A stretch of DNA of 11,673 bases from Clostridiales bacterium (GTDB lineage: Bacteria > Bacillota > Clostridia > Oscillospirales > QAKW01): assembly GCA_003343605.1 (NCBI GenBank), contig QAKW01000028.1, forward strand, positions 1 to 11,673. Reading direction: 5' to 3'. Within the stretch, counting starts at the first letter, position 1, and every line of letters starts with the position of its first letter. Below, one piece after another: positions 1-6,403 of this stretch. A model generated the notes under the pieces. That model saw only the letters and a list, made by a program, of their open reading frames with translations. It searched no databases and was not told the DNA's origin. The translations under genes were made by a program, and so were the position numbers.

Positions 1-155
1 ATCAATTCTGCCATTTCTCCGCCGGTAATGCCCCGTGAATTACGCACAGCGGAGAATTTGGAATAAGTCGATTGAAGGCGCACCTGAACGATCAGGCCGA
101 GAAGTATGACCGGCAAGATGGAAAATATTCCGAAATAATAGCTGTAAAACAACAT
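1..155 (-). CDS. YugP-like zinc metallopeptidase, N-terminal fragment (runs off the window)
   Basis: Only the first 51 codons are present, read from ATG at 155. The visible protein starts MLFYSYYFGIFSILPVILLG, a hydrophobic N-terminal segment of about 20 residues that looks like a membrane anchor. It continues with YSKFSAVRNSRGITGGEMAE (residues 31-50). The spacing of a membrane segment, a K/R-containing YSK-F/Y-S-x-V-R/N patch and an R/GxTGxEMA motif is the start of the YugP family (neutral zinc peptidase type 2, a membrane-anchored predicted protease of unknown substrate). The HExxH zinc site would lie beyond the window and cannot be checked. An AGAGG ribosome binding site lies about 8 bases upstream, and the start is 12 bases after the fmt stop, so it is probably the next gene of the same operon. 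Clostridia often carry a YugP-type gene beside fmt. The family call rests on the N-terminus alone. Confidence 0.72.
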   Translation of the reverse strand, partial: MLFYSYYFGIFSILPVILLGLIVQVRLQSTYSKFSAVRNSRGITGGEMAEL

Positions 156-167
156 TTCTTTAACCTC

Positions 168-1106
168 TTATTTTAAATTTCCTCCTACGGCAAGTTTAGC
201 GCCGCAGGCGTAAGAATATGCGTCGGTTTTATTTTTTCCCTGTTTCTGAACGGTTTTCAATATAATGGAGTTCCCGTCTCCGCAGGCCATTTCAATTCCG
301 CTGCGCGTAATCGATAAAATTTTTCCTGCTTCGCTTGTATTCTTTCCGCCTGCCGCGGCCTCGTAAATTTTAAGCCGGTAAGTCCCCAGATCAACAAATG
401 CGCCGGGAGAAGGGCTCAGGCCCATAATCAGGGATTTTATTTCAGAAGCGCTTTTATGAAAATCCAGCAGACCTTCCGTTTTTTCGATCATGGGCGCGTA
501 GGTCGCCTCCTGCTCATTTTGAGGCGTATAGACCGCCGTTCCATCAAGAATGCGCTCGATCGCTTGAAGCAGCGCTTCGGCGCCGGTTTCGGCCATCCGG
601 TTAAATAAAGTGCCGGCCGTATCCTCCGCGCGGATCTCCATGGGGACCTGCAGAATCATATCACCGGTATCCATGCCCCGCGCCATCTGCATAATAGTGA
701 CGCCGGTCTGCCGCTCCCCGTTGATCACGGCGCGCTGTATCGGCGCCGCGCCGCGGTATTTCGGCAAAAGCGAGCCATGCACATTTATGCAGCCCAGCCG
801 GGGATACTCCAGGATATAGGAGGGTAAAATTCTGCCGTATGCCGCAACCACAATCAAATCCGGCCTGGTCTGATCCAAAACCGGCTGCAGCGCGCCGTCT
901 TTCAGCGTATCGGGCTGCCAGCAAGGAATGTTTTCCGATTCGGCCAGTATTTTAACCGGCGGCTTTGAAAGCTTGCCGCCCCGGCCTTTGGGCCGGTCCG
1001 GCTGCGTAACAACGCCTGCAAGGAAATATTCCCGCATCAGCGCCCGGCATGAGGAAACGGCAAAATCAGGCGTACCCATAAAAAGAACCCGCAGGTTTTT
1101 ATTCAT
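168..1106 (-). CDS. fmt: Methionyl-tRNA formyltransferase
   Basis: Fmt transfers a formyl group from 10-formyltetrahydrofolate to Met-tRNA(fMet), making the initiator tRNA in the cytosol. The 312-residue protein has the usual length (about 310-315). The N-terminal Rossmann-type formyltransferase domain opens with RVLFMGTPDFA (residues 6-16). It carries the tRNA-contacting loop QPDRPKGRGGKL (35-46) and the signature NVHGSLLPKYRGAAPIQ (108-124). The catalytic triad is N108, H110 and D146 (the latter in RGMDTGDM). The C-terminal OB-like domain ends in a normal GKILxI...GDG segment. I chose ATG at 1106 over the in-frame TTG at 1112, because AGAGG at 1120-1116 is 9 bases from the ATG and residues align with family starts. 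The start overlaps the end of def by 8 bases, which suggests coupled translation with the deformylase that later removes the same formyl group. Confidence 0.97.
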   Translation of the reverse strand: MNKNLRVLFMGTPDFAVSSCRALMREYFLAGVVTQPDRPKGRGGKLSKPPVKILAESENIPCWQPDTLKDGALQPVLDQTRPDLIVVAAYGRILPSYILEYPRLGCINVHGSLLPKYRGAAPIQRAVINGERQTGVTIMQMARGMDTGDMILQVPMEIRAEDTAGTLFNRMAETGAEALLQAIERILDGTAVYTPQNEQEATYAPMIEKTEGLLDFHKSASEIKSLIMGLSPSPGAFVDLGTYRLKIYEAAAGGKNTSEAGKILSITRSGIEMACGDGNSIILKTVQKQGKNKTDAYSYACGAKLAVGGNLK

Positions 1107-1566
1107 CCTCAAATACCTCTTCCCCGATCATCGGAAGTGTAATACCGTTCAGATGATCATATTCATGCAGTAAACAACGGGCAACAAAATCCTCCGCCGC
1201 AAATTCAAACGGCTTTCCGTGAATATCCTGGGCCCGCATCTTTACCTTATCCGCTCTTACCACTCGAAAGCTGCGGCCCGGAAAAGAGAGGCACCCTTCC
1301 AGGTAACGATCGTTTTTACCCGTGGCCGAAAGGATCACCGGGTTGATAAACGCCTTATATTCGCTGCCGTCGGTATGAATATCGGCAACAAAAATTCTTC
1401 TCAGTATGCCGACCTGCGGCGCGGCCAGCCCGGCGCCAGCTTCCTTTCGCAGCGTTTCACACATATCTTCAACCAACGCCCGCAGTTTTTCATCAAAAAC
1501 TGTAACAGGCCTGGATTTTTTGCCCAGGAAAACGGAATCGTTCTTCACAATATTTCTTAACGCCAT
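1099..1566 (-). CDS. def: Peptide deformylase
   Basis: Def is the metal-dependent hydrolase that removes the N-formyl group from nascent proteins at the ribosome exit. All three family motifs are visible in the 155-residue protein: motif 1 GAGLAAPQVG (residues 44-53), motif 2 EGCLSFP (90-96) and motif 3 HEYDHLNG (134-141). The expected metal ligands are C92, H134 and H138, and E135 is the catalytic acid/base. The residue before the HExxH motif is L133, where many type 1 enzymes have Gln. The short C-terminus is typical of compact clostridial forms. ATG at 1566 is preceded by GAGGTGG, which overlaps the priA stop codon. The gene begins 9 bases after priA and its last codons overlap the fmt start, so it is mid-operon. 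The protein ends in an acidic EEVFEDE tail that overlaps the fmt ribosome binding site. Confidence 0.97.
   Translation of the reverse strand: MALRNIVKNDSVFLGKKSRPVTVFDEKLRALVEDMCETLRKEAGAGLAAPQVGILRRIFVADIHTDGSEYKAFINPVILSATGKNDRYLEGCLSFPGRSFRVVRADKVKMRAQDIHGKPFEFAAEDFVARCLLHEYDHLNGITLPMIGEEVFEDE
1116..1120 (-). promoter_or_regulatory. Ribosome binding site deciding the fmt start
   Basis: AGAGG on the minus strand lies 9 bases upstream of ATG 1106 and inside the def reading frame. Its distance to the alternative TTG at 1112 is only 3 bases, too short for a normal site. It therefore supports the ATG as the fmt start. Confidence 0.7.
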
Positions 1567-1575
1567 TCTTCCACC

Positions 1576-3999
1576 TCAAAAATACTGAATAGGATTGATA
1601 TTATAAGTAACCTGCAGGCCGCCCGGCAGCTCCTGCTCCATACCTGCGCGGATCAGCTGCCGCAGCCGGGAGGAATTTTTGCATTTTATCAACATTTGCA
1701 TGCGGTACCGCCCGCGCAGCATGCCCACATGAGGCACAACCGGCGAGAGCAGACGCAGAGGAATATCACCGTATTCCGCAGTGCTTTTTTCCTGAAAAAA
1801 CCGATAGATTTTTGTAATACCCTCCATTGCGGTGCGCTGGGTATAGGCCTCGGCACATATGAGCAGGATATCACAAAACGGCGGATAACCCGCCAGCTTG
1901 CGAAAGGCGATCTCCTGCCGGTAAAACTGATGGTAATCCTGCTCTTTGGAAAGTGCAATTACCGGATGATCCGGGCAATAAGTCTGGATGACTGCCTTGC
2001 CCGCCTTCCCGCTTCTGCCGGAACGCCCGCAAACCTGCGTAAGCAGATTAAAGGTTCGCTCATTGGCGCGGAAATCATCTGCATAAAGCGACATATCCGC
2101 CTGTAAAACACCAACTAGGGTGACTTCCGGAAAATCAAGGCCCTTCGCCACCATCTGCGTGCCGAGCATCACGTGATATCCGCCCTCCCGAAAAGAAGAG
2201 AGCATTTCTCCATAAGAGAGATAAGAATCAACGGTATCCATATCCATTCGCAGAATCCGGATCTCGGGAAAAAGCGTTTGCAGCTCCTGCTCTACATACT
2301 GTGTTCCAAGCCCCAGCATCTTAATATGAACGCTGCCGCATTCAGGGCATTTTGCAAAGCGTTTAATACTGTAGCCGCAATAATGGCACATCAGCCGGTC
2401 ATTGGGTTTATGATAGGTGAGCGCAATTCCGCAGGAAGGGCATTTTGCAACTGCGCCGCAGGATGCGCAGCCCACCACGGAGTGCATTCCGCGCCGGTTC
2501 AGAAATAAAATCGCCTGCTCTGAATTTTGAAACGTCTGCGATAGTGCCCGCTGCAGTTCTTCACTGAAAATCTTTGACCCTTCAGCCAAAGGCTCCTGCT
2601 TCATATCTATTAAGCGAACCTCCGGCAATGCAGCCTTGTGGTAACGTTGGGTAAGCGTATGCAGAAAATACCGGCCGCGTTCCGCTTGAAAATAGCTTTC
2701 TACAGAAGGTGTGGCGGAAGCAAGCAGCAGCGGAATCTGCCAGTGGTGGGATAAAAATCTTGCAATGTCCCGCGCATGAAAGCGTGGGCTGGTTTCTGAT
2801 TTATAACTCGCCTCGTGCTCCTCGTCCATAATGATCAGGCCCGGACGGAGCATCGGCGCAAAAACAGCACTTCTGGTTCCAACAATAATTTTGGCGCGGC
2901 CGGTTTGAATTTTTTTCCATTCATCCGCCTTTTCCCCGATGGAAAGCCCGCTGTGTAAAACACAAACACAGTCGCCGTATCTTAAATAAAACCGGCTGAG
3001 CATCTGCGGGGTCAGGGCTATTTCGGGCACCAGCATTAAAACGGATTTTCCGGCGGCCTCCATATCATCGATCAAGCGCATGAAAACATGGGTTTTCCCG
3101 CTTCCGGTAACGCCGAACAACAGATGTGTACCTTCGCGGCCGGCCGCTGCGCGGATTTCCTGATAGGCTTCAAGCTGCTCTGCCTCAAGATGGATCTCCG
3201 CCCGGGATTCAGCGCGTTTCATGCCGCGGTATGGGATCCGTTCCTTCGCCTCACTGAAAACTTCCAGAAGGCCCTTGCGGCAGAGGGTTTTTACGGTTGA
3301 AGGTCCACAGCCGGCATAATAAAGAGCATCTTTTGCAGAAAGTACAGGCTCATCCAAAAAAAGAGAGAGCAGATCCCGCTGCTTTTCAAAGCGCGGGGCA
3401 AGCTCCGATAAATAAAGCTCCGCCTCCGAAACCGGAACCGCCAGCCTGATTCTCTTTTCCTTTAAATCCCCGATATTCCGAATGGAACGAATTTCTTCGA
3501 TTAAAATACCATCCCGATAGGCGGAAAGGCAAAGCTTTTTTAATTCCGGCGGAAATTCCGAACGCCTCACCGGTTTACCGGCTTCCTGCATATAGGCAAC
3601 CAGCGCGTTGTATTGATCCGGGCACTGCCTGCAATCCGGATTCAGGGCAAACAGCTCGTTTACCTGATAATCCAGTCCGCGGGGAATCATGCTGTGTACG
3701 GCCTGATACCGCGTGATAAAATACTGCTCCGCCATCCAGCAGGCCAGCTTCAGATGAACCGCGCTGAGCATCGGCTGCTGATCCAAAACCCGAACAATTC
3801 CTTTGAGGCCAGGCTTTTGCACCCCTTCAGAAATGGATAAAACAATGGCTTTCTTTAATAGATTCGCCTGCCCGAAAGGTACCAGAACACGCATACCGGG
3901 CTGCAGAGAACCGGCCATGTGATCCGGCAGATAATAATCGTAGTCCTTATCAATTTTTCGCACAATCTGATCGATTGCTACCCGGCAGATCAGGGACAT
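1576..3999 (-). CDS. priA: Primosomal protein N' (replication restart helicase PriA)
   Basis: PriA recognises abandoned replication forks and reloads the replisome through the DnaB-type helicase, unwinding DNA 3' to 5' with ATP. The 807-residue protein has the N-terminal DNA-binding domain (about 1-105), then the superfamily 2 helicase core. The core shows Walker A GVTGSGKT (296-303), a DEEH box (392-395), SAT (428-430), GTQMVAKGLDFP (613-624) and motif VI QVCGRSGR (655-662). Between the two helicase lobes lie eight zinc-binding cysteines in four CxxC pairs (511/514, 520/523, 538/541, 551/554), as in the family. An extra CRQC pair at 123-126 is unusual to my eye. The start ATG at 3999 overlaps the rpoZ stop by 10 bases and has only a weak purine-rich site (GAAGAAAA), so coupling to rpoZ translation is likely. 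In many Firmicutes coaBC lies between rpoZ and priA; it is absent here. Confidence 0.97.
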   Translation of the reverse strand: MSLICRVAIDQIVRKIDKDYDYYLPDHMAGSLQPGMRVLVPFGQANLLKKAIVLSISEGVQKPGLKGIVRVLDQQPMLSAVHLKLACWMAEQYFITRYQAVHSMIPRGLDYQVNELFALNPDCRQCPDQYNALVAYMQEAGKPVRRSEFPPELKKLCLSAYRDGILIEEIRSIRNIGDLKEKRIRLAVPVSEAELYLSELAPRFEKQRDLLSLFLDEPVLSAKDALYYAGCGPSTVKTLCRKGLLEVFSEAKERIPYRGMKRAESRAEIHLEAEQLEAYQEIRAAAGREGTHLLFGVTGSGKTHVFMRLIDDMEAAGKSVLMLVPEIALTPQMLSRFYLRYGDCVCVLHSGLSIGEKADEWKKIQTGRAKIIVGTRSAVFAPMLRPGLIIMDEEHEASYKSETSPRFHARDIARFLSHHWQIPLLLASATPSVESYFQAERGRYFLHTLTQRYHKAALPEVRLIDMKQEPLAEGSKIFSEELQRALSQTFQNSEQAILFLNRRGMHSVVGCASCGAVAKCPSCGIALTYHKPNDRLMCHYCGYSIKRFAKCPECGSVHIKMLGLGTQYVEQELQTLFPEIRILRMDMDTVDSYLSYGEMLSSFREGGYHVMLGTQMVAKGLDFPEVTLVGVLQADMSLYADDFRANERTFNLLTQVCGRSGRSGKAGKAVIQTYCPDHPVIALSKEQDYHQFYRQEIAFRKLAGYPPFCDILLICAEAYTQRTAMEGITKIYRFFQEKSTAEYGDIPLRLLSPVVPHVGMLRGRYRMQMLIKCKNSSRLRQLIRAGMEQELPGGLQVTYNINPIQYF

Positions 4000-4232
4000 G
4001 GTTCATTTTCTTCTAAGATGGCCGGTTCCGGCGCCGCAAGATCGGGCGCTTTAATGGCAACTTTACCGTTTGCCACATCCATAATCGCCATTTTCACCGG
4101 CTTATCCGGCAGATCAATTTGGTTCTCATCCGCCTTCTCGGCGATCTGCCGTGCGCGTTTGGCAATCAGAATCACCAGTGCATAACGACTGTTGGTCTTT
4201 TTTTCAAGTTCAGCTACTGCGGGATATAACAT
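3990..4232 (-). CDS. rpoZ: DNA-directed RNA polymerase omega subunit
   Basis: Omega is the small subunit that chaperones the beta' subunit into RNA polymerase. The 80-residue protein carries the family core: RYALVILIAKRARQI (residues 16-30) followed by KPVKMAIMDVANGKV (44-58), which match the conserved RYxLVxxxAKRARQI and KPVxxAIxEIxxGK blocks. The C-terminus is short and acidic (EPAILEENEP). ATG at 4232 follows GAGGAG about 8 bases upstream, and the gene starts 19 bases after gmk. Its final codons contain the priA start. Position directly after gmk is the usual Firmicutes arrangement and supports the assignment despite the small size. Confidence 0.95.
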   Translation of the reverse strand: MLYPAVAELEKKTNSRYALVILIAKRARQIAEKADENQIDLPDKPVKMAIMDVANGKVAIKAPDLAAPEPAILEENEPCP

Positions 4233-4251
4233 TTTTTCTTCTCCTCAAAGA

Positions 4252-4800
4252 TTATTTTATGATTTCTTCTATTTGCAGGGCGGCTTTTTCCACATCATCG
4301 TTTACCACCGTAAAATCATATCGGTCTGTTTTTTCCATCTCATCTTTCGCCTTTGTAATACGCGCCGCCACGATTTCCGGCGATTCGGTTCCCCGGCCGG
4401 AAAGGCGCCGTTCCAGCTCTTCAAGGCTGGGGGGCAAAATAAAGATCAGAAGGGCATCCGGGCATTTCTTTTTGACCTGCATTGCACCGCAGGGCTCAAT
4501 TTCCAAAACAATGTCGAAGCCTTCTCTGCGCTGCTGCTCCACAAAATCGGCCGGAGTGCCGTAATAGTGATTGCAGTAGGTCGTATATTCCAGCATTTCA
4601 TCCCGCCGGATTTTTTCTTCAAAGGCTTCTTTTGAAATGAAAAAATACTGAACACCATGTGTTTCCCCGGGTCTCGGCGGACGGGTGGTAGCGGAAACAG
4701 AGTATTTCAGGTATGGGTTGCGGCGGAATACTTCAGCAAGCACGGTACCCTTCCCCGCGCCGCTCGGTCCAGATATTATAATCAGTTTACCCTTATTCAT
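4252..4800 (-). CDS. gmk: Guanylate kinase
   Basis: Gmk phosphorylates GMP to GDP with ATP, feeding GTP, dGTP and (p)ppGpp pools. From ATG 4800 the protein has 182 residues. It shows the P-loop GPSGAGKGT (11-19), the GMP-binding TTRPPRPGE (38-46) and YGTP (80-83), and the lid region RRLSGRGTE (131-139). The conserved LEIE-VQGA segment reads LEIEPCGA here (99-106), so the usual Gln is Cys. Two upstream in-frame ATGs exist. ATG 4809 also has a GAGG 9 bases upstream and would add MKR; ATG 4824 has no visible site. I prefer 4800, which matches the usual few residues before the P-loop strand and has AAGAGG 9 bases upstream, but 4809 is nearly as good. With the 4800 start the gene overlaps remA by 8 bases. 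Confidence 0.97.
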   Translation of the reverse strand: MNKGKLIIISGPSGAGKGTVLAEVFRRNPYLKYSVSATTRPPRPGETHGVQYFFISKEAFEEKIRRDEMLEYTTYCNHYYGTPADFVEQQRREGFDIVLEIEPCGAMQVKKKCPDALLIFILPPSLEELERRLSGRGTESPEIVAARITKAKDEMEKTDRYDFTVVNDDVEKAALQIEEIIK

Positions 4801-5059
4801 CCTCTTCATCCTCTTCTTCCTCATAACTGTCGGTCAGTCGGTTGGCAACCGTTTCCGGCTGCAGCGGAGAGAGGATGACATGGTCGCTGTCTGTAATAAT
4901 CACGGCACGGGTTCTTCGGCCATATGTGGCGTCTACGAGAACGCTGCTTTCCTTCGCTTCCAGGATAATGCGTTTAATCGGCGCGCTGTCCGGGCTGACA
5001 ATCGCAATGATTCTGGATGAATTAATCATATTGCCAAATCCGATATTGATCAGTTTCAT
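4793..5059 (-). CDS. remA: RemA-type DNA-binding regulator (DUF370)
   Basis: RemA in Bacillus subtilis is a DNA-binding regulator that activates matrix and osmoprotection genes; its role in clostridia is not established. The 88-residue protein begins MKLINIGFGNMI and carries IAIVSPDSAPIKRII (residues 18-32), VDATYGRRTRAVIITDSDHV (42-61) and SPLQPETVANRL (64-75). These blocks match RemA/YlzA almost throughout. The arginines in the GRRTR block are the expected DNA-contacting part. The final 11 residues (SYEEEEDEEDE) form a strongly acidic tail that is encoded by the gmk ribosome binding region. A strong AAGGGGGA site overlaps the yicC stop, 6 bases from ATG 5059. Position between yicC and gmk is the normal Firmicutes context and may reflect autoregulation of this operon, which is inference. 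Confidence 0.95.
   Translation of the reverse strand: MKLINIGFGNMINSSRIIAIVSPDSAPIKRIILEAKESSVLVDATYGRRTRAVIITDSDHVILSPLQPETVANRLTDSYEEEEDEEDE
4810..4815 (-). promoter_or_regulatory. Ribosome binding site of gmk inside remA
   Basis: AAGAGG lies 9 bases before ATG 4800 and within the codons for the acidic tail of RemA. A second GAGG at 4822-4819 stands 9 bases before ATG 4809, so two tandem site/start pairs are possible and the exact N-terminus of Gmk cannot be fixed from sequence. Confidence 0.55.
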
Positions 5060-5071
5060 AAAAAATCCCCC

Positions 5072-5956
5072 TTATTCCACGTTCTGTATCTGTTCCCGGA
5101 TTTTTTCAATATGGGATTTTAAATCAACGACAATACGGGTGATTTCAATACTGCTGCACTTTGAACCGATGGTATTGACTTCCCGGTTCATTTCCTGTAC
5201 CAGAAAGTCCAGCTTTTTGCCAACCGGCCCGCCGTTGGCGATCAGTGTGCCAAACTGTTCCAGATGGCTCCGCAGCCGCACGGTTTCTTCATCAACGGCC
5301 ACTTTATCGGCGAAGAGGGCGACCTCGGTAAGAATTCGGGATTCCTCCACGCTGTGTTCGGCAAGCGTTTCCCTAATCTTTTCTTCAAGACGTGCGCGGT
5401 AGGCTTCCACCGAAGCAGGCGCGCGTGCTTCAATCTGCGCAACACCGCTCAGAATCAAAGCCAGATTATCACTCAAATCCTTTTTCAGCTTTGCCCCTTC
5501 CGCTTCCCGCATGGCCAGAAAAGATTCCAGCGCCTGATCCAGCGCCGCGAAAACCGCCTCGGTAATCTCTTCTTCTCCAATTTCAGGCTGCTGCAGAGTC
5601 AGCACATCAGGCATGGAAAGCAGCCGGGATGTGGATAAATCATTGGTCAGATGATATTCCGCCGCCAGAGAACCGGCGGCCTCCAAATAAACCCGGGCAA
5701 GGTCATAATCGATGACCGCGGTTGTGGCGGGTGTCTTTACGCTTTTTTCTGTATGGAAATAGACGTCTACCTTTCCGCGGGAAACCAGCCCGGCGATTTT
5801 TTTGCGGATCGGCTCCTCCAAGAAGGCATAATCTTTATAGATTCGGGCGGAAAAATCAAAAAAGCGATGATTTACCGATTTGATATCAATGGTGAAATCC
5901 AGACCACCAAACGAACCGGAGCCGCGCCCAAAGCCCGTCATACTTTTTAACGTCAT
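5072..5956 (-). CDS. yicC: YicC-family endoribonuclease
   Basis: YicC proteins are endoribonucleases; the Escherichia coli member affects degradation of the small RNA RyhB. The 294-residue length is standard. The N-terminal YicC domain opens with SMTGFGRG (residues 5-12) and IDIKSVNHRFFDF (23-35). The C-terminal DUF1732 domain ends with the near-invariant FLVQEMNREVNTIGSK (250-265) and a final helix. ATG at 5956 follows GAGGT about 7 bases upstream. The internal Met6 would remove part of the start, but the upstream ATG has the ribosome binding site. This is the first gene behind the strong promoter at 5983-6013 and is followed by remA after 12 bases, so it probably leads the long housekeeping operon. 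The Bacillus counterpart is named yloC. Confidence 0.95.
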   Translation of the reverse strand: MTLKSMTGFGRGSGSFGGLDFTIDIKSVNHRFFDFSARIYKDYAFLEEPIRKKIAGLVSRGKVDVYFHTEKSVKTPATTAVIDYDLARVYLEAAGSLAAEYHLTNDLSTSRLLSMPDVLTLQQPEIGEEEITEAVFAALDQALESFLAMREAEGAKLKKDLSDNLALILSGVAQIEARAPASVEAYRARLEEKIRETLAEHSVEESRILTEVALFADKVAVDEETVRLRSHLEQFGTLIANGGPVGKKLDFLVQEMNREVNTIGSKCSSIEITRIVVDLKSHIEKIREQIQNVE

Positions 5957-5976
5957 ATTCTACCTCACAAATATTT

Positions 5977-5991
5977 TATTATATTATAATA
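5977..5991 (-). repeat. AT-rich palindrome over the yicC -10 region
   Basis: The minus strand reads TATTATAATATAATA, a perfect inverted repeat with 7-base arms around a single central base. It covers the -10 element and the likely transcription start, where a repressor would act. AT-rich palindromes can arise by chance around -10 boxes, so an operator role is only a possibility. Confidence 0.4.
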
Positions 5992-6013
5992 CCACAAATT
6001 CGTTTTTTGTCAA
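5983..6013 (-). promoter_or_regulatory. Sigma-A-type promoter for the yicC-fmt operon
   Basis: The minus strand has a perfect -35 TTGACA (6013-6008). After 16 bases comes TATTAT (5991-5986), preceded by TGG, which makes an extended -10. A consensus TATAAT (5988-5983) overlaps it at a 19-base spacing. Transcription would start near 5978-5975, leaving a leader of about 20 bases before ATG 5956. It is the only clear housekeeping promoter upstream of the yicC-to-fmt block, and it abuts the preceding terminator. Confidence 0.78.
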
Positions 6014-6044
6014 TAATAAAGCGCCGTTTTGAAGCAAACGGCGC
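6012..6044 (-). terminator. Intrinsic terminator after the spore coat-like gene
   Basis: A perfect 9-base stem (6021-6029 with 6036-6044, GCGCCGTTT/AAACGGCGC) closes a 6-base loop. On the minus strand it is followed by the T-rich tract TTTATTATT. It begins 9 bases after the stop of the 108-residue gene. The tract runs straight into the TTGACA of the next promoter. The interrupted T-run makes it a moderate rather than strong terminator. Confidence 0.75.
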
Positions 6045-6053
6045 AGGGTGGTT

Positions 6054-6380
6054 TTAAACTCTTTTTCTGATATTTTTTGCTGCGGGCAGCAGGCCGGCTG
6101 AAGGAAATGTAACAAACTTGATGGAATAAAGATCACATACGATATAATTCTCTGTTTTGGGCTCAAAAAGGGTCAGCACACTCACGCCTACTGCGTATAA
6201 AACCCCCTCTCTTCGCACCAGATTCTGCGTACCAATCAAAAAATCGATCAGGCAATATTCCCCGATGTTATCTTTCAGAATCTGCTGCCAGGATCCCGGG
6301 TATGCCGGAGATTGCTGAAATTCCGAATTGTTTTCGTTTCCTGCTGTAAAGTTGCCGTTGTTCGCATTTAATTCTGCCAT
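6054..6380 (-). CDS. Small protein, probable GerQ-like spore coat protein
   Basis: I do not recognise this 108-residue protein with certainty. It has an Asn/Gln-rich, low-complexity N-terminus (residues 1-34), no signal peptide, and a compact core from WQQILKDNIGEY (31-42) to DLYSIKFVTF (83-92), then a short basic tail (KNIRKRV). The layout resembles GerQ of Bacillus: a Gln-rich leader, then a core of about 60 residues that begins with an IL-x-x-N-x-G pattern and ends Y-x-x-I/V-x-F-x-T-F. GerQ holds the cortex hydrolase CwlJ in the spore coat, and the gene here directly follows a CwlJ-like gene by 23 bases, as gerQ follows cwlJ in the Bacillus cereus group. Unlike Bacillus GerQ, the leader has no lysine before K36, so transglutaminase cross-linking through N-terminal lysines is unlikely. 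ATG at 6380 follows GAGGGAG. A terminator closes the pair. Confidence 0.6.
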   Translation of the reverse strand: MAELNANNGNFTAGNENNSEFQQSPAYPGSWQQILKDNIGEYCLIDFLIGTQNLVRREGVLYAVGVSVLTLFEPKTENYIVCDLYSIKFVTFPSAGLLPAAKNIRKRV

Positions 6381-6403
6381 AAGTACTCCCTCTCATAAAA
6401 TTA

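Noticed and set aside
661..924. Minus-strand 87-codon frame inside fmt, and a 92-codon frame at 7430-7708 inside uvrA
   Set aside because: Out-of-frame shadows of intact genes; Arg/Ala/Gly-rich translations without motifs.
1107..1112. TTG at 1112 as the fmt start
   Set aside because: The AGAGG site would be only 3 bases away, and the ATG six bases downstream has ideal spacing.
4801..4824. Purine-rich GAGGAAGAAGAGGATGAAG as a repeat expansion
   Set aside because: It is a short run of Glu/Asp codons that overlaps the gmk ribosome binding site; translational coupling explains it better than a tandem repeat.
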